Positions 18,865 to 28,647 of a stretch of DNA of 56,556 bases are shown in pieces. The stretch is from an uncultured Desulfosporosinus sp. (GTDB lineage Bacteria > Bacillota > Desulfitobacteriia > Desulfitobacteriales > Desulfitobacteriaceae), in NCBI GenBank assembly GCA_927405585.1, contig CAKMJS010000099.1, positions 1 through 56,556 of the forward strand, given 5' to 3'. The translations under genes and the position numbers were made by a program. Numbering within the stretch: position 1 is the stretch's first letter; each line of letters opens with the position of its first letter. The notes below the pieces were generated by a model that was given only the letters and a program-made list of their open reading frames with translations, ran no database searches and had not been told where the DNA came from.

Positions 18865-18936
18865 GATTTATGCCCTCGACCGTCCTCATGGTGATAAATC
18901 TTTGGATAAACCACGATGCGACAGTCGGGGGTTTTT
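18865..18936 (+). terminator. Structured terminator or attenuator after the response regulator
   Basis: CCCTCGACCGTC (18873-18884) pairs with GACAGTCGGGGG (18920-18931), with one mismatch and one G-U pair, followed by TTTTT. The 35-base loop contains a second weak stem. GATTTAT (18865-18871) can also pair with ATAAATC (18894-18900), which crosses the terminator stem and so forms either an alternative fold or a pseudoknot. It probably ends the response regulator transcript, but the architecture would also suit a regulated terminator for the gene at 19071. Confidence 0.6.
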
Positions 18937-19070
18937 GATACTAAGGTTATTAATATTTCTAAAACTTATATTATTAAAAAGGAAAACAACTGACTAACAG
19001 CGAATATTCTAATAATTAGAGAAATACTGAGGATTGGAGATTGGTAATTCCGCTATAAGGAGGTTAAATT

Positions 19071-20768
19071 TTGGAGCATAAGGTACGAGTTGGTATCGTG
19101 GGTATGGGACAAGGGGGGGCGACAGTCTATAAAACACTACGAAGTATTGACCATATTGAGATCAGCGTTGTCTGTGATCTCTTGGAAAACAATCCTGGGA
19201 TGGAGATGGCAAGGTTGGACGGTGTGGAGACCTGCCTGACCCTGGAGGCTTTTCTAATGGTTCCAAACCTCGATGTAATTATCGAAGCGACAGGTAACCC
19301 TGAAGTACAAGAACAATTAGAACGAAAAAAAGCAAAGTCCAGCGCAATGGTTGAAGCCCAAGGCGCGAATCTTATGATGTATATCATCGAAGAAAAGGAA
19401 AAGTTGGCAGATATTAAACGCTTAAAAGGAGAACTCGATACTGTTTTAAATTCTGTTCAAGAGGCTATTGAAGTAGCGGGGATTGATGGAGAAATTAAGT
19501 ATGTTAATCCGTCATTTAGTCGGGTTACTTCAATTCCTGCCAGTCAGCGGATAGGACTCAATATCTTTGATGTTTCTCCGAATGGTGCACTAGCAAGGTC
19601 TCTTCGCACACATGAACCTGTGTTTGCTCATCGGGCGTTGGTTGGAGGTACGAGTGTCGAGGTAATCTCAAATGCATCCCCTATTGTCGTTGACGGGAAA
19701 ATGGATGGAGCAGTCGTGGTATTTCAGCCACTCACCGACATTTATAAGCTGATGGAACAGTTGAAAGCATCAAATCAAGTGATTGATGATTTGCAAAGTC
19801 GTATCAATCAAATCTCCACGAGTTCTTATACCTTTGATGACCTAATCGGAAGCCATCCTGAATTTGAAAGTGCTTTGGATTTAGCCCGTAAGGCAGCGAA
19901 GAGTAACTCCACTATTCTTATAACCGGAGAATCAGGTACTGGTAAGGAATTATTTGCTCATGCTATCCATGGAGCAAGTTTGCGTTTTGATAAGCCTTTT
20001 ATTAAAGTAAACTGTGCAGCTATTCCTGAGACTCTACTCGAAAGCGAATTTTTTGGTCATGAAAAAGGAGCCTTCACTGGTGCATTGAAAACAAAGCATG
20101 GAAAAATGGAGTTGGCAAATGGTGGAACAATTTTTTTAGATGAGATAGGAGATATGAACCCCTATTTGCAGGCCAAGCTTTTGAGGGTTCTACAAGAAAT
20201 GGAATTCGAACGAGTTGGCGGGACACAGACCATCAAAGTAGATGTTCGCGTAATTGCCGCCACCAACCGTAATTTACTGGAGATGTCCAAATTAGGCGAT
20301 TTTCGTGAAGATCTTTATTATCGGCTCAATGTTCTAGAATTGCGATTGCCACCTCTGCGCAGCCACAAAGAAGACATTCCGGCCCATGTCCATTCCCTCA
20401 TCCTTAAATTTAATCGGAAATTTGGAAAACACGTCATGGGCTTAACAAGCCAAGCAGAACAATTATTAATGAATTATGATTGGCCAGGCAACATACGAGA
20501 ACTTCAAAATGTCCTAGAACGTGCTATGGTCACAGTGGAAGAGGAAATAATTAACCATAAATCAATGCTTAATCTCGTCGATGCTCAGACAACCATTCCA
20601 CAAGAACAGGTGATAGACGAAATTAGGCCTATTGAACAAATGGAAAAACAAATGATTCGTTTAGCCTTAGACCGTTACGGTGATTCAGTCGTTGGAAAGA
20701 GGCAGGCCGCGAAGGCCTTAAAGATATCCCTAGCGACGCTTTATAATAAACTACGGACAATGTCCTAG
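19071..20768 (+). CDS. Sigma-54 activator with N-terminal NAD(P)-binding-like domain and PAS
   Basis: 565 residues. Residues about 1-110 resemble the Rossmann domain of homoserine dehydrogenase/GFO oxidoreductases: VRVGIVGMGQGGATVYKTL, then VVCDLLENNPG and IEATGNPEVQEQL. A PAS domain follows (about 120-235). Then comes an AAA+ sigma-54 domain with Walker A GESGTGKE, the sigma-54-contacting GAFTGA, Walker B GTIFLDEIGD, the VRVIAATNR strand and DWPGNIRELQN. The C-terminal Fis-type HTH ends KRQAAKALKISLATLYNKL. The start is TTG behind AAGGAGG. It lies directly upstream of sdhCAB, which has a consensus sigma-54 promoter, so it very likely controls that operon. A redox role through NAD(H) is inferred. 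Confidence 0.92.
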   Translation: MEHKVRVGIVGMGQGGATVYKTLRSIDHIEISVVCDLLENNPGMEMARLDGVETCLTLEAFLMVPNLDVIIEATGNPEVQEQLERKKAKSSAMVEAQGANLMMYIIEEKEKLADIKRLKGELDTVLNSVQEAIEVAGIDGEIKYVNPSFSRVTSIPASQRIGLNIFDVSPNGALARSLRTHEPVFAHRALVGGTSVEVISNASPIVVDGKMDGAVVVFQPLTDIYKLMEQLKASNQVIDDLQSRINQISTSSYTFDDLIGSHPEFESALDLARKAAKSNSTILITGESGTGKELFAHAIHGASLRFDKPFIKVNCAAIPETLLESEFFGHEKGAFTGALKTKHGKMELANGGTIFLDEIGDMNPYLQAKLLRVLQEMEFERVGGTQTIKVDVRVIAATNRNLLEMSKLGDFREDLYYRLNVLELRLPPLRSHKEDIPAHVHSLILKFNRKFGKHVMGLTSQAEQLLMNYDWPGNIRELQNVLERAMVTVEEEIINHKSMLNLVDAQTTIPQEQVIDEIRPIEQMEKQMIRLALDRYGDSVVGKRQAAKALKISLATLYNKLRTMS

Positions 20769-20984
20769 ATGAGAAAGGAAAACAATAAAATTCTATTAAT
20801 TAGAAGATTTAACTTACTAAATTCTATAAATTATAAAGGAGAAACTCGTTCAAAGGATAAAACTTAGGGATTTGACTAATGTAGTTGTTATATTTAAGTA
20901 ATATTTAGTAGCCTGATACAGACAACTAACGGGAATACGCTGCAAATCACTTAATGTCTGAAAATACTGTTAATAATACTTCAC

Positions 20985-21000
20985 TGGCACATATCTTGCA
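20985..21000 (+). promoter_or_regulatory. Consensus sigma-54 promoter for sdhCAB
   Basis: TGGCACATATCTTGCA matches the -24/-12 consensus in both blocks (TGGCAC and TTGCA) with GG and GC ten bases apart. Initiation would be near 21012, about 85 bases before sdhC. The gap 20769-20984 is AT-rich. It contains a TAGTTGT...ACAACTA inverted repeat (about 20882-20927) that could be the activator site, but I cannot confirm it. Confidence 0.8.
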
Positions 21001-21095
21001 TATTTCCTATTTGACTAAGCCGTCTAGAAGCCGAATATAAGACAGTTATTCCGTGTTAGCCAAAAAGAGGTTTGAGAGGAGAGGACCCGAGATTT

Positions 21096-21698
21096 ATGAG
21101 TACGACACAAAAGCCTTATCACTTTTTGATTCGTAGAGCCCATTCTTTATTAGGACTAGTGCCTATCGGTCTATTTTTGACCTTTCACATGTTTCTTAAT
21201 TTAACCGCCCATGGAGGGGCAGAGTTTTATGACAAAGTTATTGGTACTATGCAAAGTGTTCCAGGGATTTTTATCATTGAACTTGTCGTCATATTTATCC
21301 CTATTGCAATTCATGCCATTTATGGAACTTGGGTAGTTTATACTGGGCAAAGCAACGTTCTCAGATATAAATACGCCCGGAACTGGTTCTATATCATCCA
21401 ACGAATATCAGGACTGTATACCGTGGTCTTTATCATTATTCACGTTTATCTTATGCGTTTTGTTGAAGCCAATTTTTCTGCTCTTTCAGCATTCCTGAGC
21501 CAACCGCTGGGGTTGATTCTCTATGCTTTGGGTATATTGTTTGCGATTTTCCATTTCGTCAACGGCTTATGGGCTTTTGCCATCACCTGGGGTCTCACGA
21601 TTGGGCCACATTCCCAAAAGATTTGGATGTATGCCATGGTGCTAGTTTTCATATTCCTATCGGCGATTGGTTTAGCAAATATTGCTGCCTTCCTATAA
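21096..21698 (+). CDS. sdhC: Succinate dehydrogenase/fumarate reductase cytochrome b558 subunit
   Basis: 200 residues from the ATG at 21096 with a GAGGAGAGGA stretch upstream. Five hydrophobic helices are visible. Histidines positioned for two b hemes occur in FHMFLNLTAH, IHAIYGTWV, IHVYLMRF and FHFVNGLWAF, as in the Bacillus/Wolinella-type single-anchor subunit. It anchors SdhAB to the membrane and exchanges electrons with menaquinone. sdhA follows after 93 bases. An upstream TTG would add nine residues but is not needed. Confidence 0.93.
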   Translation: MSTTQKPYHFLIRRAHSLLGLVPIGLFLTFHMFLNLTAHGGAEFYDKVIGTMQSVPGIFIIELVVIFIPIAIHAIYGTWVVYTGQSNVLRYKYARNWFYIIQRISGLYTVVFIIIHVYLMRFVEANFSALSAFLSQPLGLILYALGILFAIFHFVNGLWAFAITWGLTIGPHSQKIWMYAMVLVFIFLSAIGLANIAAFL

Positions 21699-21791
21699 TA
21701 AAAGGAGAAGCACATATTTCAGGCTAAGAACTAGAAAGTAACTTAAAACAATCTTTAAAATAAGAACAAAGAGTTTAGGAGGGTCACGGAG

Positions 21792-23516
21792 ATGAGTAAA
21801 GTCATCGTAGTAGGAGGCGGACTTGCAGGGCTGATGGCAACGATCAAGATGGCCGAAGCCGGTACGCACGTCGACTTATTTTCTTTAGTACCAGTAAAAC
21901 GGTCACACTCGGTATGTGCTCAAGGAGGCATTAACGGAGCCGTTAATACCAAGGGAGAAGGGGACTCTACCTGGTTACACTTTGATGATACAGTGTATGG
22001 TGGAGATTTCTTGGCTAATCAACCACCCGTCAAAGCCATGTGTGATGAAGCACCAGGGATTATTCACTTAATGGATCGGATGGGCGTTATGTTTAGCCGT
22101 ACGCCGGAAGGACTGCTCGATTTCCGTCGATTTGGAGGGACCAAATTTTGTAGAACTGCCTTTGCCGGGGCCACAACTGGCCAGCAACTTCTCTATGCAC
22201 TCGACGAGCAGGTTAGGCGTTATGAAGTTGAAGGCTTGGTCCAAAAATACGAACAGTGGGAACTTCTCTCGACCGTCGTTGATGAAGGAACGTGCAAAGG
22301 GATTATTGCACAAGACCTAAGGAGCATGAGCATTCAATCGTTTGCAGGGGATGCAGTAATTATTGCAACAGGAGGACCAGGCGCGGTCTTTGGCAAAAGC
22401 ACCAACTCAACGATTTGTACCGGGAGCGCGGTATCAGCGCTTTATCAACAAGGCGTAAAATATGCCAATGGAGAGTTTATCCAGATCCACCCCACAGCCA
22501 TACCCGGCGATGATAAGCTCAGACTGATGTCTGAATCCGCACGCGGAGAAGGTGGACGAATCTGGACCTATAGGGATGGAAAACCTTGGTATTTCCTTGA
22601 AGAAATGTTTCCGGACTATGGAAACCTAGTTCCTCGAGATATAGCGACTCGTGCAATTTATGAAGTTGTCTTTGACCAAGGCCTAGGGCTTAATGGAGAA
22701 AACATGGTTTACCTCGATCTGTCGCATATAGATCCGGAGGTCTTACAACGTAAACTCGGTGGAATCATAGAAATCTATGAAAAGTTCGTCGGCGATGATC
22801 CGAAGAAAGTCCCAATGAGGATTTTCCCTTCGGTGCACTATTCGATGGGTGGACTGTGGGTTGATTACGACCAGATGACGAATATACCAGGGCTTTTTGC
22901 AGCAGGGGAATGTGAATACCAATACCACGGAGCAAACCGTCTGGGAGCGAACTCGTTGCTTTCTGCTATCTATGGTGGAATGGTTGCTGGTCCGAAAGTG
23001 ATAGAGTACATTAAGAAAAACAAACTTCAAACCCCTAGCGGTAATGAGCCAGCTTTTATGAAAGAGAAGAAACTTCAAGATGAGCAGTGGAAGAAGATCC
23101 TGGCTATGAAAGGGGCAGAAAACGTCTACCATCTCCATAAAGAACTTGGCGATATTATGACATTGAATGTGACCGTCATACGCTACAACGATAAACTGGC
23201 GGAAACTGACCTAGTTCTTCAGGACCTAATGAAACGCTGGCAGAACATTGGCAGAAGTGATAACGTTGAATGGGGAACTCAGGAAGGTACATTCATCCGA
23301 CAACTCTGGAATATGCTTGAACTGGCAAGGGTCGTCACCTTAGGCGCCTTACGCCGCAACGAGAGCCGGGGTGGACACTACAAGCCTGAGTATCCGGAGC
23401 GTGATGATGTAAATTTCCTGAAAACAACCATTGCCGATTGGACTCCCACTGGACCAGAACTCAGTTATGAAGACGTCGACGTATCGTTAATTCCACCGCG
23501 TCCGCGCCATTATTAA
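21792..23516 (+). CDS. sdhA: Succinate dehydrogenase/fumarate reductase flavoprotein subunit
   Basis: 574 residues. The N-terminal dinucleotide fold is VIVVGGGLAGLMATIKMAEAG. The His expected to carry covalent FAD is His39 in KRSHSVCAQGGING. Other landmarks are the substrate-binding HPTAIPG, ARGEGGRIW, FPSVHYSMGGLWVDYDQMT, FAAGECEYQYHGANRLGANSLL and a C-terminal R-N-E-S-R-G-x-H-Y. It interconverts succinate and fumarate. Direction cannot be decided from sequence; both occur in this type of anaerobe. It is the central gene of sdhCAB, with sdhB 28 bases on and the RBS AGGAGGG. Confidence 0.96.
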   Translation: MSKVIVVGGGLAGLMATIKMAEAGTHVDLFSLVPVKRSHSVCAQGGINGAVNTKGEGDSTWLHFDDTVYGGDFLANQPPVKAMCDEAPGIIHLMDRMGVMFSRTPEGLLDFRRFGGTKFCRTAFAGATTGQQLLYALDEQVRRYEVEGLVQKYEQWELLSTVVDEGTCKGIIAQDLRSMSIQSFAGDAVIIATGGPGAVFGKSTNSTICTGSAVSALYQQGVKYANGEFIQIHPTAIPGDDKLRLMSESARGEGGRIWTYRDGKPWYFLEEMFPDYGNLVPRDIATRAIYEVVFDQGLGLNGENMVYLDLSHIDPEVLQRKLGGIIEIYEKFVGDDPKKVPMRIFPSVHYSMGGLWVDYDQMTNIPGLFAAGECEYQYHGANRLGANSLLSAIYGGMVAGPKVIEYIKKNKLQTPSGNEPAFMKEKKLQDEQWKKILAMKGAENVYHLHKELGDIMTLNVTVIRYNDKLAETDLVLQDLMKRWQNIGRSDNVEWGTQEGTFIRQLWNMLELARVVTLGALRRNESRGGHYKPEYPERDDVNFLKTTIADWTPTGPELSYEDVDVSLIPPRPRHY

Positions 23517-23544
23517 TAGAGAGAAGTAGGAGGTGTGTTAAAAA

Positions 23545-24297
23545 ATGGCTGAACAAAAAACAATTCGCTTTAAAATTCGTCGTCAAGACGGCCCAGATAA
23601 ACCAAGTCGATGGGAAGAGTTTGATATCCCTTACCGAGAAAAGTTAAATGTTATTTCATGTTTAATGGAGATACAGAAAAACCCAATCACCGCAGCAGGT
23701 GCGAAGACAACCCCCGTCGTTTGGGAATGTAACTGTCTCGAGGAAGTTTGTGGAGCATGTGCCATGCAAATTAATGGGCAAGGGAAACAAGCTTGCTCTG
23801 CCCTGATCGACAAACTAACCCAACCAATAGTCCTAGAACCCCTGACGAAATTCCCATTAGTACGGGATCTGATGGTTGACCGTCAAATTATGTTCGATCA
23901 CTTGAAAACAGTCCATGCTTGGATTCCGATTGATGGGACTTACAACTTAGGATCAGGACCTCGTATGCCAGAAGTAACGCGGCAGTGGGCCTACGAATTA
24001 TCGAAATGTATGACCTGTGGATGCTGTATGGAGGCATGCCCTCAGGTGAATGCACGCTCCAAATTTATGGGACCGTCCGCCATAAATCAAGTCCGCCTCT
24101 TTAATGCCCATCCGACTGGGGCAATGAACAAACACGAACGCTTGGCACCATTGCTGGATGAGGGCGGGATTGCAGATTGTGGTAATTCCCAAAACTGTGT
24201 TCGCGCCTGTCCAAAGGACATTCCTTTGACCACTAGCCTTGCTGACTTAAACCGTGAAACTAATAAATTTGCTCTGGATCGTTGGCTCCGAAAATAA
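23545..24297 (+). CDS. sdhB: Succinate dehydrogenase/fumarate reductase iron-sulfur subunit
   Basis: 250 residues. The N-terminal ferredoxin domain has a 2Fe-2S site at Cys64, Cys69, Cys72 and Cys84. The C-terminal domain has CMTCGCCMEACP and CVRACPKDIP for the 4Fe-4S and 3Fe-4S clusters. It relays electrons between the SdhA flavin and the SdhC hemes/quinone. It is the last gene of the operon and is followed by a strong terminator at 24351. RBS GTAGGAGGTG. Confidence 0.96.
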   Translation: MAEQKTIRFKIRRQDGPDKPSRWEEFDIPYREKLNVISCLMEIQKNPITAAGAKTTPVVWECNCLEEVCGACAMQINGQGKQACSALIDKLTQPIVLEPLTKFPLVRDLMVDRQIMFDHLKTVHAWIPIDGTYNLGSGPRMPEVTRQWAYELSKCMTCGCCMEACPQVNARSKFMGPSAINQVRLFNAHPTGAMNKHERLAPLLDEGGIADCGNSQNCVRACPKDIPLTTSLADLNRETNKFALDRWLRK

Positions 24298-24350
24298 TAT
24301 TGAACCATTCGCTCGGAATAGTGGTATAATTAAATACTAATATGTATATC

Positions 24351-24376
24351 AGGGATTAGCTAGCTAATCCCTTTTT
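24351..24376 (+). terminator. Terminator of sdhCAB
   Basis: AGGGATTAGC-TA-GCTAATCCCT is a perfect 10-base stem followed by TTTT. It lies 54 bases after the sdhB stop. Confidence 0.93.
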
Positions 24377-24423
24377 AAAGTCGTTATTATTAGCTAGATA
24401 ATTAGGGAGAAAGGAGTAACTGT

Positions 24424-24579
24424 ATGAGCAGAAAATCAAATATTGGTGCAGGTATTGGTATTGGCAATATTATTGCAATTGTCATATCATGGTCGGTAAA
24501 TCACTCTATTATATGGGCACTAATTCACGGGTTATTAAGTTGGATATACATCGTTTATTATATTCTATTAGTTAGGTAG
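24424..24579 (+). CDS. Small glycine-rich membrane protein
   Basis: 51 residues from an ATG with GAAAGGAG nine bases upstream, ending at TAG. The protein starts MSRKSN, then has the Gly/Ile repeat IGAGIGIGNIIA, a first hydrophobic segment, a polar turn (SWSVNHS) and a second hydrophobic segment ending LLVR. Similar 50-residue membrane proteins are common and uncharacterised in Firmicutes. It is flanked by terminators on both sides and so is probably a single-gene unit. The good RBS and family resemblance support a real gene; the function is unknown. Confidence 0.75.
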   Translation: MSRKSNIGAGIGIGNIIAIVISWSVNHSIIWALIHGLLSWIYIVYYILLVR

Positions 24580-24655
24580 CCTCAAAGGATTTTGGTGAAG
24601 AACCTACCCCTACTTAATATGAGTGGTTAGAAAATTGGATAAAGGTCTGTATGTG

Positions 24656-24690
24656 AACCGCCATTATACATAAGGCGGTTTTGTTTTGTT
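24656..24690 (+). terminator. Terminator after the small membrane protein
   Basis: AACCGCC pairs with GGCGGTT over an 11-base loop and runs into TTGTTTTGTTTG. It lies 76 bases after the small ORF. Confidence 0.85.
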
Positions 24691-24825
24691 TGTTTTAGTC
24701 AAAACTACGTTAATAGTTTGCCATAACTTTACTCAAGTATATAATGATATAACAACAGATAAGCATGGATTTCGTAATCACTGGTAAGCCTATAACTAAG
24801 ACATTTATGAAAGGAGTTCTTTTAC

Positions 24826-25701
24826 ATGATTGAGATAGGGAAAGTTCAAACCCTCAAAGTTGCAAATTTCACCTCATTTGGCGCTTATTTAGATGCAGGT
24901 ACTGGTAGCCGACACGACAATATCCTTTTGCCAGTAAAACAATTACCGGAAGGGGCTAAAGAAGGGGACGAGTTAGAGGTTTTTATCTATCGAGATTCCC
25001 AGGAACGGTTAATTGCCACGAGGAAAAAACCATTGGCTGAATTAGGAGATTTAGCTTATCTAAAAGTTACAGCAAAGACTCAAATTGGAGCATTTTTGGA
25101 TATAGGTTTAGAGAGAGGTTTATTATTACCTTTTCATGAACAAAAATTTCCGATTAAACTTGGAAAAGGGTATTTAGTAAAGGTCTACTTAGATAAGAGT
25201 CAGAGGTTAAGCGCCACGACAGAAATCTATGAATATCTCAAAGCCGAGACTCCTTATCAGAAGAACGACAAAGTAACAGGAACGGTATACTCTGTGAATC
25301 CTGAGATTGGGGTTTTTGTTGCTGTTGATAATAAATACATGGGACTTATTCCTGTCAACGAGTTTTTTAGTGAGTTGCAAGAGGGCGATCAAGTTGAAGC
25401 GCGGGTTATCAGAGTCAGAGAAGATGGAAAGCTTGATTTATCGCCGAGGGATCTATCCCATATACAAATGGTTAAGGACACGTTAGTAATCCTAGAAGGA
25501 ATTAAGAACCATGCAGGATTCCTGGCGCTTAATGATAAAAGTAGTCCACTTGAAATTGAAAGCCGCTTACATATGAGCAAAGCTGCCTTTAAAAGAGCAT
25601 TGGGAAAACTACTTAAAGAGAAAAAAGTGACCCAAACTGAGGGTGGGTTGCGTGCTACGGCGGCAGAGGAAGAATCAAACGAAGGACAATTCTCTACTTA
25701 A
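24826..25701 (+). CDS. cvfB: S1-domain RNA-binding protein, CvfB family
   Basis: 291 residues. Several S1-like OB folds are visible, starting [22 protein letters not shown], then [25 protein letters not shown], then [32 protein letters not shown]-terminal winged helix (about 225-280) ends [13 protein letters not shown]. CvfB proteins bind RNA and affect virulence or stress gene expression in Gram-positives. The ATG has AAAGGAG upstream. The DUF188 gene starts 43 bases after it in the same direction, so the two may be co-transcribed. Confidence 0.88.
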   Translation: MIEIGKVQTLKVANFTSFGAYLDAGTGSRHDNILLPVKQLPEGAKEGDELEVFIYRDSQERLIATRKKPLAELGDLAYLKVTAKTQIGAFLDIGLERGLLLPFHEQKFPIKLGKGYLVKVYLDKSQRLSATTEIYEYLKAETPYQKNDKVTGTVYSVNPEIGVFVAVDNKYMGLIPVNEFFSELQEGDQVEARVIRVREDGKLDLSPRDLSHIQMVKDTLVILEGIKNHAGFLALNDKSSPLEIESRLHMSKAAFKRALGKLLKEKKVTQTEGGLRATAAEEESNEGQFST

Positions 25702-25744
25702 TTTCCTCCCGCTTGCCAATGACACGGAAAATGAGGTTTGGAAT

Positions 25745-26179
25745 ATGAAACTAATTGTAGATGCTGATGCATGCCCTAAGACAGTCTTGTTGATTTGTAA
25801 GAGGGAGGCCTTGAAATATGCTATACCCGTTTGGACAGTGGCCAGTTTTAACCATAATATTGAGTCGGACCATCACGTCGTAGTCGGAAATGCTTCGCAA
25901 GAAGCGGATATTCGGGTCATGAATCTTGCTTTGGCTGGAGATGTAGTAGTGACTCAGGATTGGGGTCTGGCGGCCATGTTATTGGGTAAAGGGGTTAGGT
26001 GTATAAATCCAGATGGACGAGAGTTTAGTACTAAAAATATTGAATTTTTATTGGAGGAGCGGGAGGCCAAAGCAAAATTCCGTCGGGGGGGTGGCAGAAC
26101 AAAAGGGCCTAAAAAGAGAGTGATAGCAGATGATCGTAAATTTGAAGACTGTCTTCAAAATATACTTACAAGCGGATAA
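25745..26179 (+). CDS. YaiI/YqxD family protein (DUF188)
   Basis: 144 residues from the ATG at 25745 with GAGGT upstream. A longer frame from 25643 would overlap cvfB and lacks family similarity. Landmarks are the N-terminal VDADACPK, the [30 protein letters not shown] block and the C-terminal [13 protein letters not shown]. The acidic residues and fold resemble PIN/Toprim-type nucleases, but no activity is established for the family to my knowledge. It follows cvfB closely. Confidence 0.9.
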   Translation: MKLIVDADACPKTVLLICKREALKYAIPVWTVASFNHNIESDHHVVVGNASQEADIRVMNLALAGDVVVTQDWGLAAMLLGKGVRCINPDGREFSTKNIEFLLEEREAKAKFRRGGGRTKGPKKRVIADDRKFEDCLQNILTSG

Positions 26180-26314
26180 GCGGGGGCACAATGCATCCTA
26201 CTATTAAATGTTGTTTTGTTTGCACTTTTGACAAAATTTTATTAAACTAAGTATTGTGGACTCGATTAAGTCCGTGTCCAAACTAATACTTTAGATAGAA
26301 GATGGAGGTTCATA

Positions 26315-28159
26315 ATGAGTACAACAGTAGAAACAAAAGAATTTCAAACTGAGATTCGGCAATTGTTGGACATAGTAATCCACTCTCTCTATACTGATCG
26401 TGAGATTTTTTTGAGAGAACTTATTTCAAATGCAGCGGATGCTATGGAGAAACTACGTTACATGCAACTCACAGGTCCAGAGGTTAAAGACAAAGATTTA
26501 CCTTTAGAAATTCGTATTGATACAGATGATACCGCCCATACCTTAACCATCTCGGATTCGGGTTTAGGGATGACGAAAGAAGAGCTGATCGAGAATATCG
26601 GGACCATCGCCCATTCGGGCTCCAAAGAATTTATTAAACATTTGAGTGCCAAAGGTGATCAAAAGGATCTTAGCCTGATTGGACAATTTGGGGTTGGGTT
26701 TTACTCTGCCTTTATGGTCGCGGATAAAGTAACGTTACATACCCGTTCCTATCAGATGGAGGGTGAAAGCCTTGTATGGGAATCAGATGGTGTAGGGAGT
26801 TATACAATCAGTGAAGGCGAAGACTTTAGCAGGGGTACGAAGATGGTACTCCATTTAAAAGAGGATGCCTATGATTTCGCCAAGGAAGAAACCGTCCAAC
26901 GAGTGATTAAACAATATTCTAGTTTTGTACCCTACCCTATTTTCGTCAATGGGCAGAAAGTAAACACAGTTGATGCCCTTTGGATTAAAAACAAAAACGA
27001 AATCTTGGATGAAGAGTATAATGAGTTTTATAAGTTCATTGCTAATGCTCATGATGAACCGCTTTTCCGTCTCCATTTCTCATCAGATGCCCCAATCAAT
27101 ATTAATACTTTACTATTTGTTCCCAAGGAGAACCTCGAACAATTTGGGTTTGGCCGAACAGAGCCAGGGGTCAACCTTTATTGTAAAAAGGTATTAATCC
27201 AAGAAAAATCCCCGATTGTATTGCCGGAGTGGTTACGCTTTTTAAGAGGCGTAATAGACAGTGAGGAGCTTCCCCTTAATATTTCTAGGGAAACCATGCA
27301 GGATAGTGCTTTGGTGAGCAAGCTGAACAAAGTGGTCACAAGTCGTTTTCTTAAATTCCTAGATACTCAAGCGACTTCAGAACCTGAGAAGTATAAAGAG
27401 TTCTGGGAAAAGTTTAACTTCTTTATTAAAGAGGGAGCAGCTAATGACTATACACATCGTAAAGAACTTATTAAACTTTTGCGGTTCGAATCGTCTAATA
27501 CCGTGTCAGGTGAAACAGTTTCTTTAGCAGATTATGTAGGTCGTATGAAGGAAGAACAAACAGCAATCTATTTTGTCAACGGTCCAACACGGGAAGGAAT
27601 AGAGTCTGGTCCATATCTAGAGGTATTTCAGGATAAAGGCTTTGAAGTGATTTACACCTATGCAGCCATAGACGACTACATCTTTGGAGCGATCGGGGAA
27701 TATGAAGGTAAGAAACTGATTTCTGCCGATCAAGCTGATTTGGATTTAGGAAATGAACAGAAAGATAGAAGTGAACTTGCCTTGTCCGAAGAAGAAGTTA
27801 AGGACTTAACGGGTTGGCTTAAAGAGGTTTTAGGTAGTAAAGTTACGGAAGTACGAGAATCTAAGCGCTTGGTTGATAGTCCGGCAGTTGTGCTCAGCCC
27901 GTATGGAACAAATAGTATGCAGCGGATGATGCAACTCATGAATAAAGATTCAAATGACGCTGGACCCAGTGTTCTGGAAATAAACGCAACACACCAAATG
28001 ATTAAACGTTTGGATGAAGCTCGCAAAAGTGAAGACACCTTTGCGAAGATTGCAGCTGAACAAATATTCGAGAACGCACAAATTGCTGCTGGGCTTATCG
28101 TGGATCCAAGAGGTATGGTCAAACGCCTTAATGAAATTTTGGAGCGTGCTTTGGGGTAG
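26315..28159 (+). CDS. htpG: Chaperone HtpG (Hsp90 family)
   Basis: 614 residues, typical of bacterial Hsp90. The ATP-binding domain has FLRELISNAADAMEKLRY, DSGLGMTKEELIENIGTIAHSGSKEF and GQFGVGFYSAFMVAD. The middle domain has the catalytic Arg in LPLNISRETMQ. The C-terminal dimerisation segment includes VLSPYGTNSMQRMMQL. It acts as a dimeric ATP-driven chaperone in the cytoplasm. It has its own unit: a TTGACA-like box at 26228 upstream, an AGATGGAGG RBS and a strong terminator downstream. It ends in TAG. Confidence 0.97.
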   Translation: MSTTVETKEFQTEIRQLLDIVIHSLYTDREIFLRELISNAADAMEKLRYMQLTGPEVKDKDLPLEIRIDTDDTAHTLTISDSGLGMTKEELIENIGTIAHSGSKEFIKHLSAKGDQKDLSLIGQFGVGFYSAFMVADKVTLHTRSYQMEGESLVWESDGVGSYTISEGEDFSRGTKMVLHLKEDAYDFAKEETVQRVIKQYSSFVPYPIFVNGQKVNTVDALWIKNKNEILDEEYNEFYKFIANAHDEPLFRLHFSSDAPININTLLFVPKENLEQFGFGRTEPGVNLYCKKVLIQEKSPIVLPEWLRFLRGVIDSEELPLNISRETMQDSALVSKLNKVVTSRFLKFLDTQATSEPEKYKEFWEKFNFFIKEGAANDYTHRKELIKLLRFESSNTVSGETVSLADYVGRMKEEQTAIYFVNGPTREGIESGPYLEVFQDKGFEVIYTYAAIDDYIFGAIGEYEGKKLISADQADLDLGNEQKDRSELALSEEEVKDLTGWLKEVLGSKVTEVRESKRLVDSPAVVLSPYGTNSMQRMMQLMNKDSNDAGPSVLEINATHQMIKRLDEARKSEDTFAKIAAEQIFENAQIAAGLIVDPRGMVKRLNEILERALG

Positions 28160-28180
28160 TAAATAGTCAATTTAAATTAA

Positions 28181-28213
28181 TCAAAGAGGATGGATTTCCA
28201 TCCTCTTTGATTG
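28181..28213 (+). terminator. Terminator after htpG
   Basis: A perfect 14-base inverted repeat, TCAAAGAGGATGGA / TCCATCCTCTTTGA, with a two-base loop, followed by TTG. It lies 22 bases after the htpG stop. Confidence 0.88.
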
Positions 28214-28647
28214 TGTTATGATTCATATATTGCTAGAAGAGACATTCGGCTATAATATTTGTCCATTCCAGAGTAATTTCCAAACTTAGTCATTGACTAA
28301 TTCTCTACAAATGTGATATTTTAAACATAAGAAACTTAGTTCCAATTTGCACAAATACTTTAATCTGAACGGTTAAAAGTTAGGTTTTACAAGATATTCA
28401 GTCCATAAGTTATTGTTACTATGTGATTATCTAATTGTGACAATAAGGAATATGAATTTTACAAGCAAGTCGAAATTCCTTAAACTGATAGTGATAATAA
28501 GAACAAACAATATTCTGTTACTTTGTTATATGTTAAGCCCTATATAATCAGAGAAAAGATAGTTAGTGGATGATTTCACTTTTTAATTTAACGTATTGCT
28601 ACTCTTAGCTTGAATCGCTCAATAATTTAAAACATGTTATGGCAAAG

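Noticed and set aside
22132-22513. Overlapping frames within sdhA
   Set aside because: They are alternative-frame shadows of an intact flavoprotein gene.
27475-27500. GGTTCGAATC-like tRNA T-loop
   Set aside because: It lies inside htpG and no acceptor or anticodon arms surround it.
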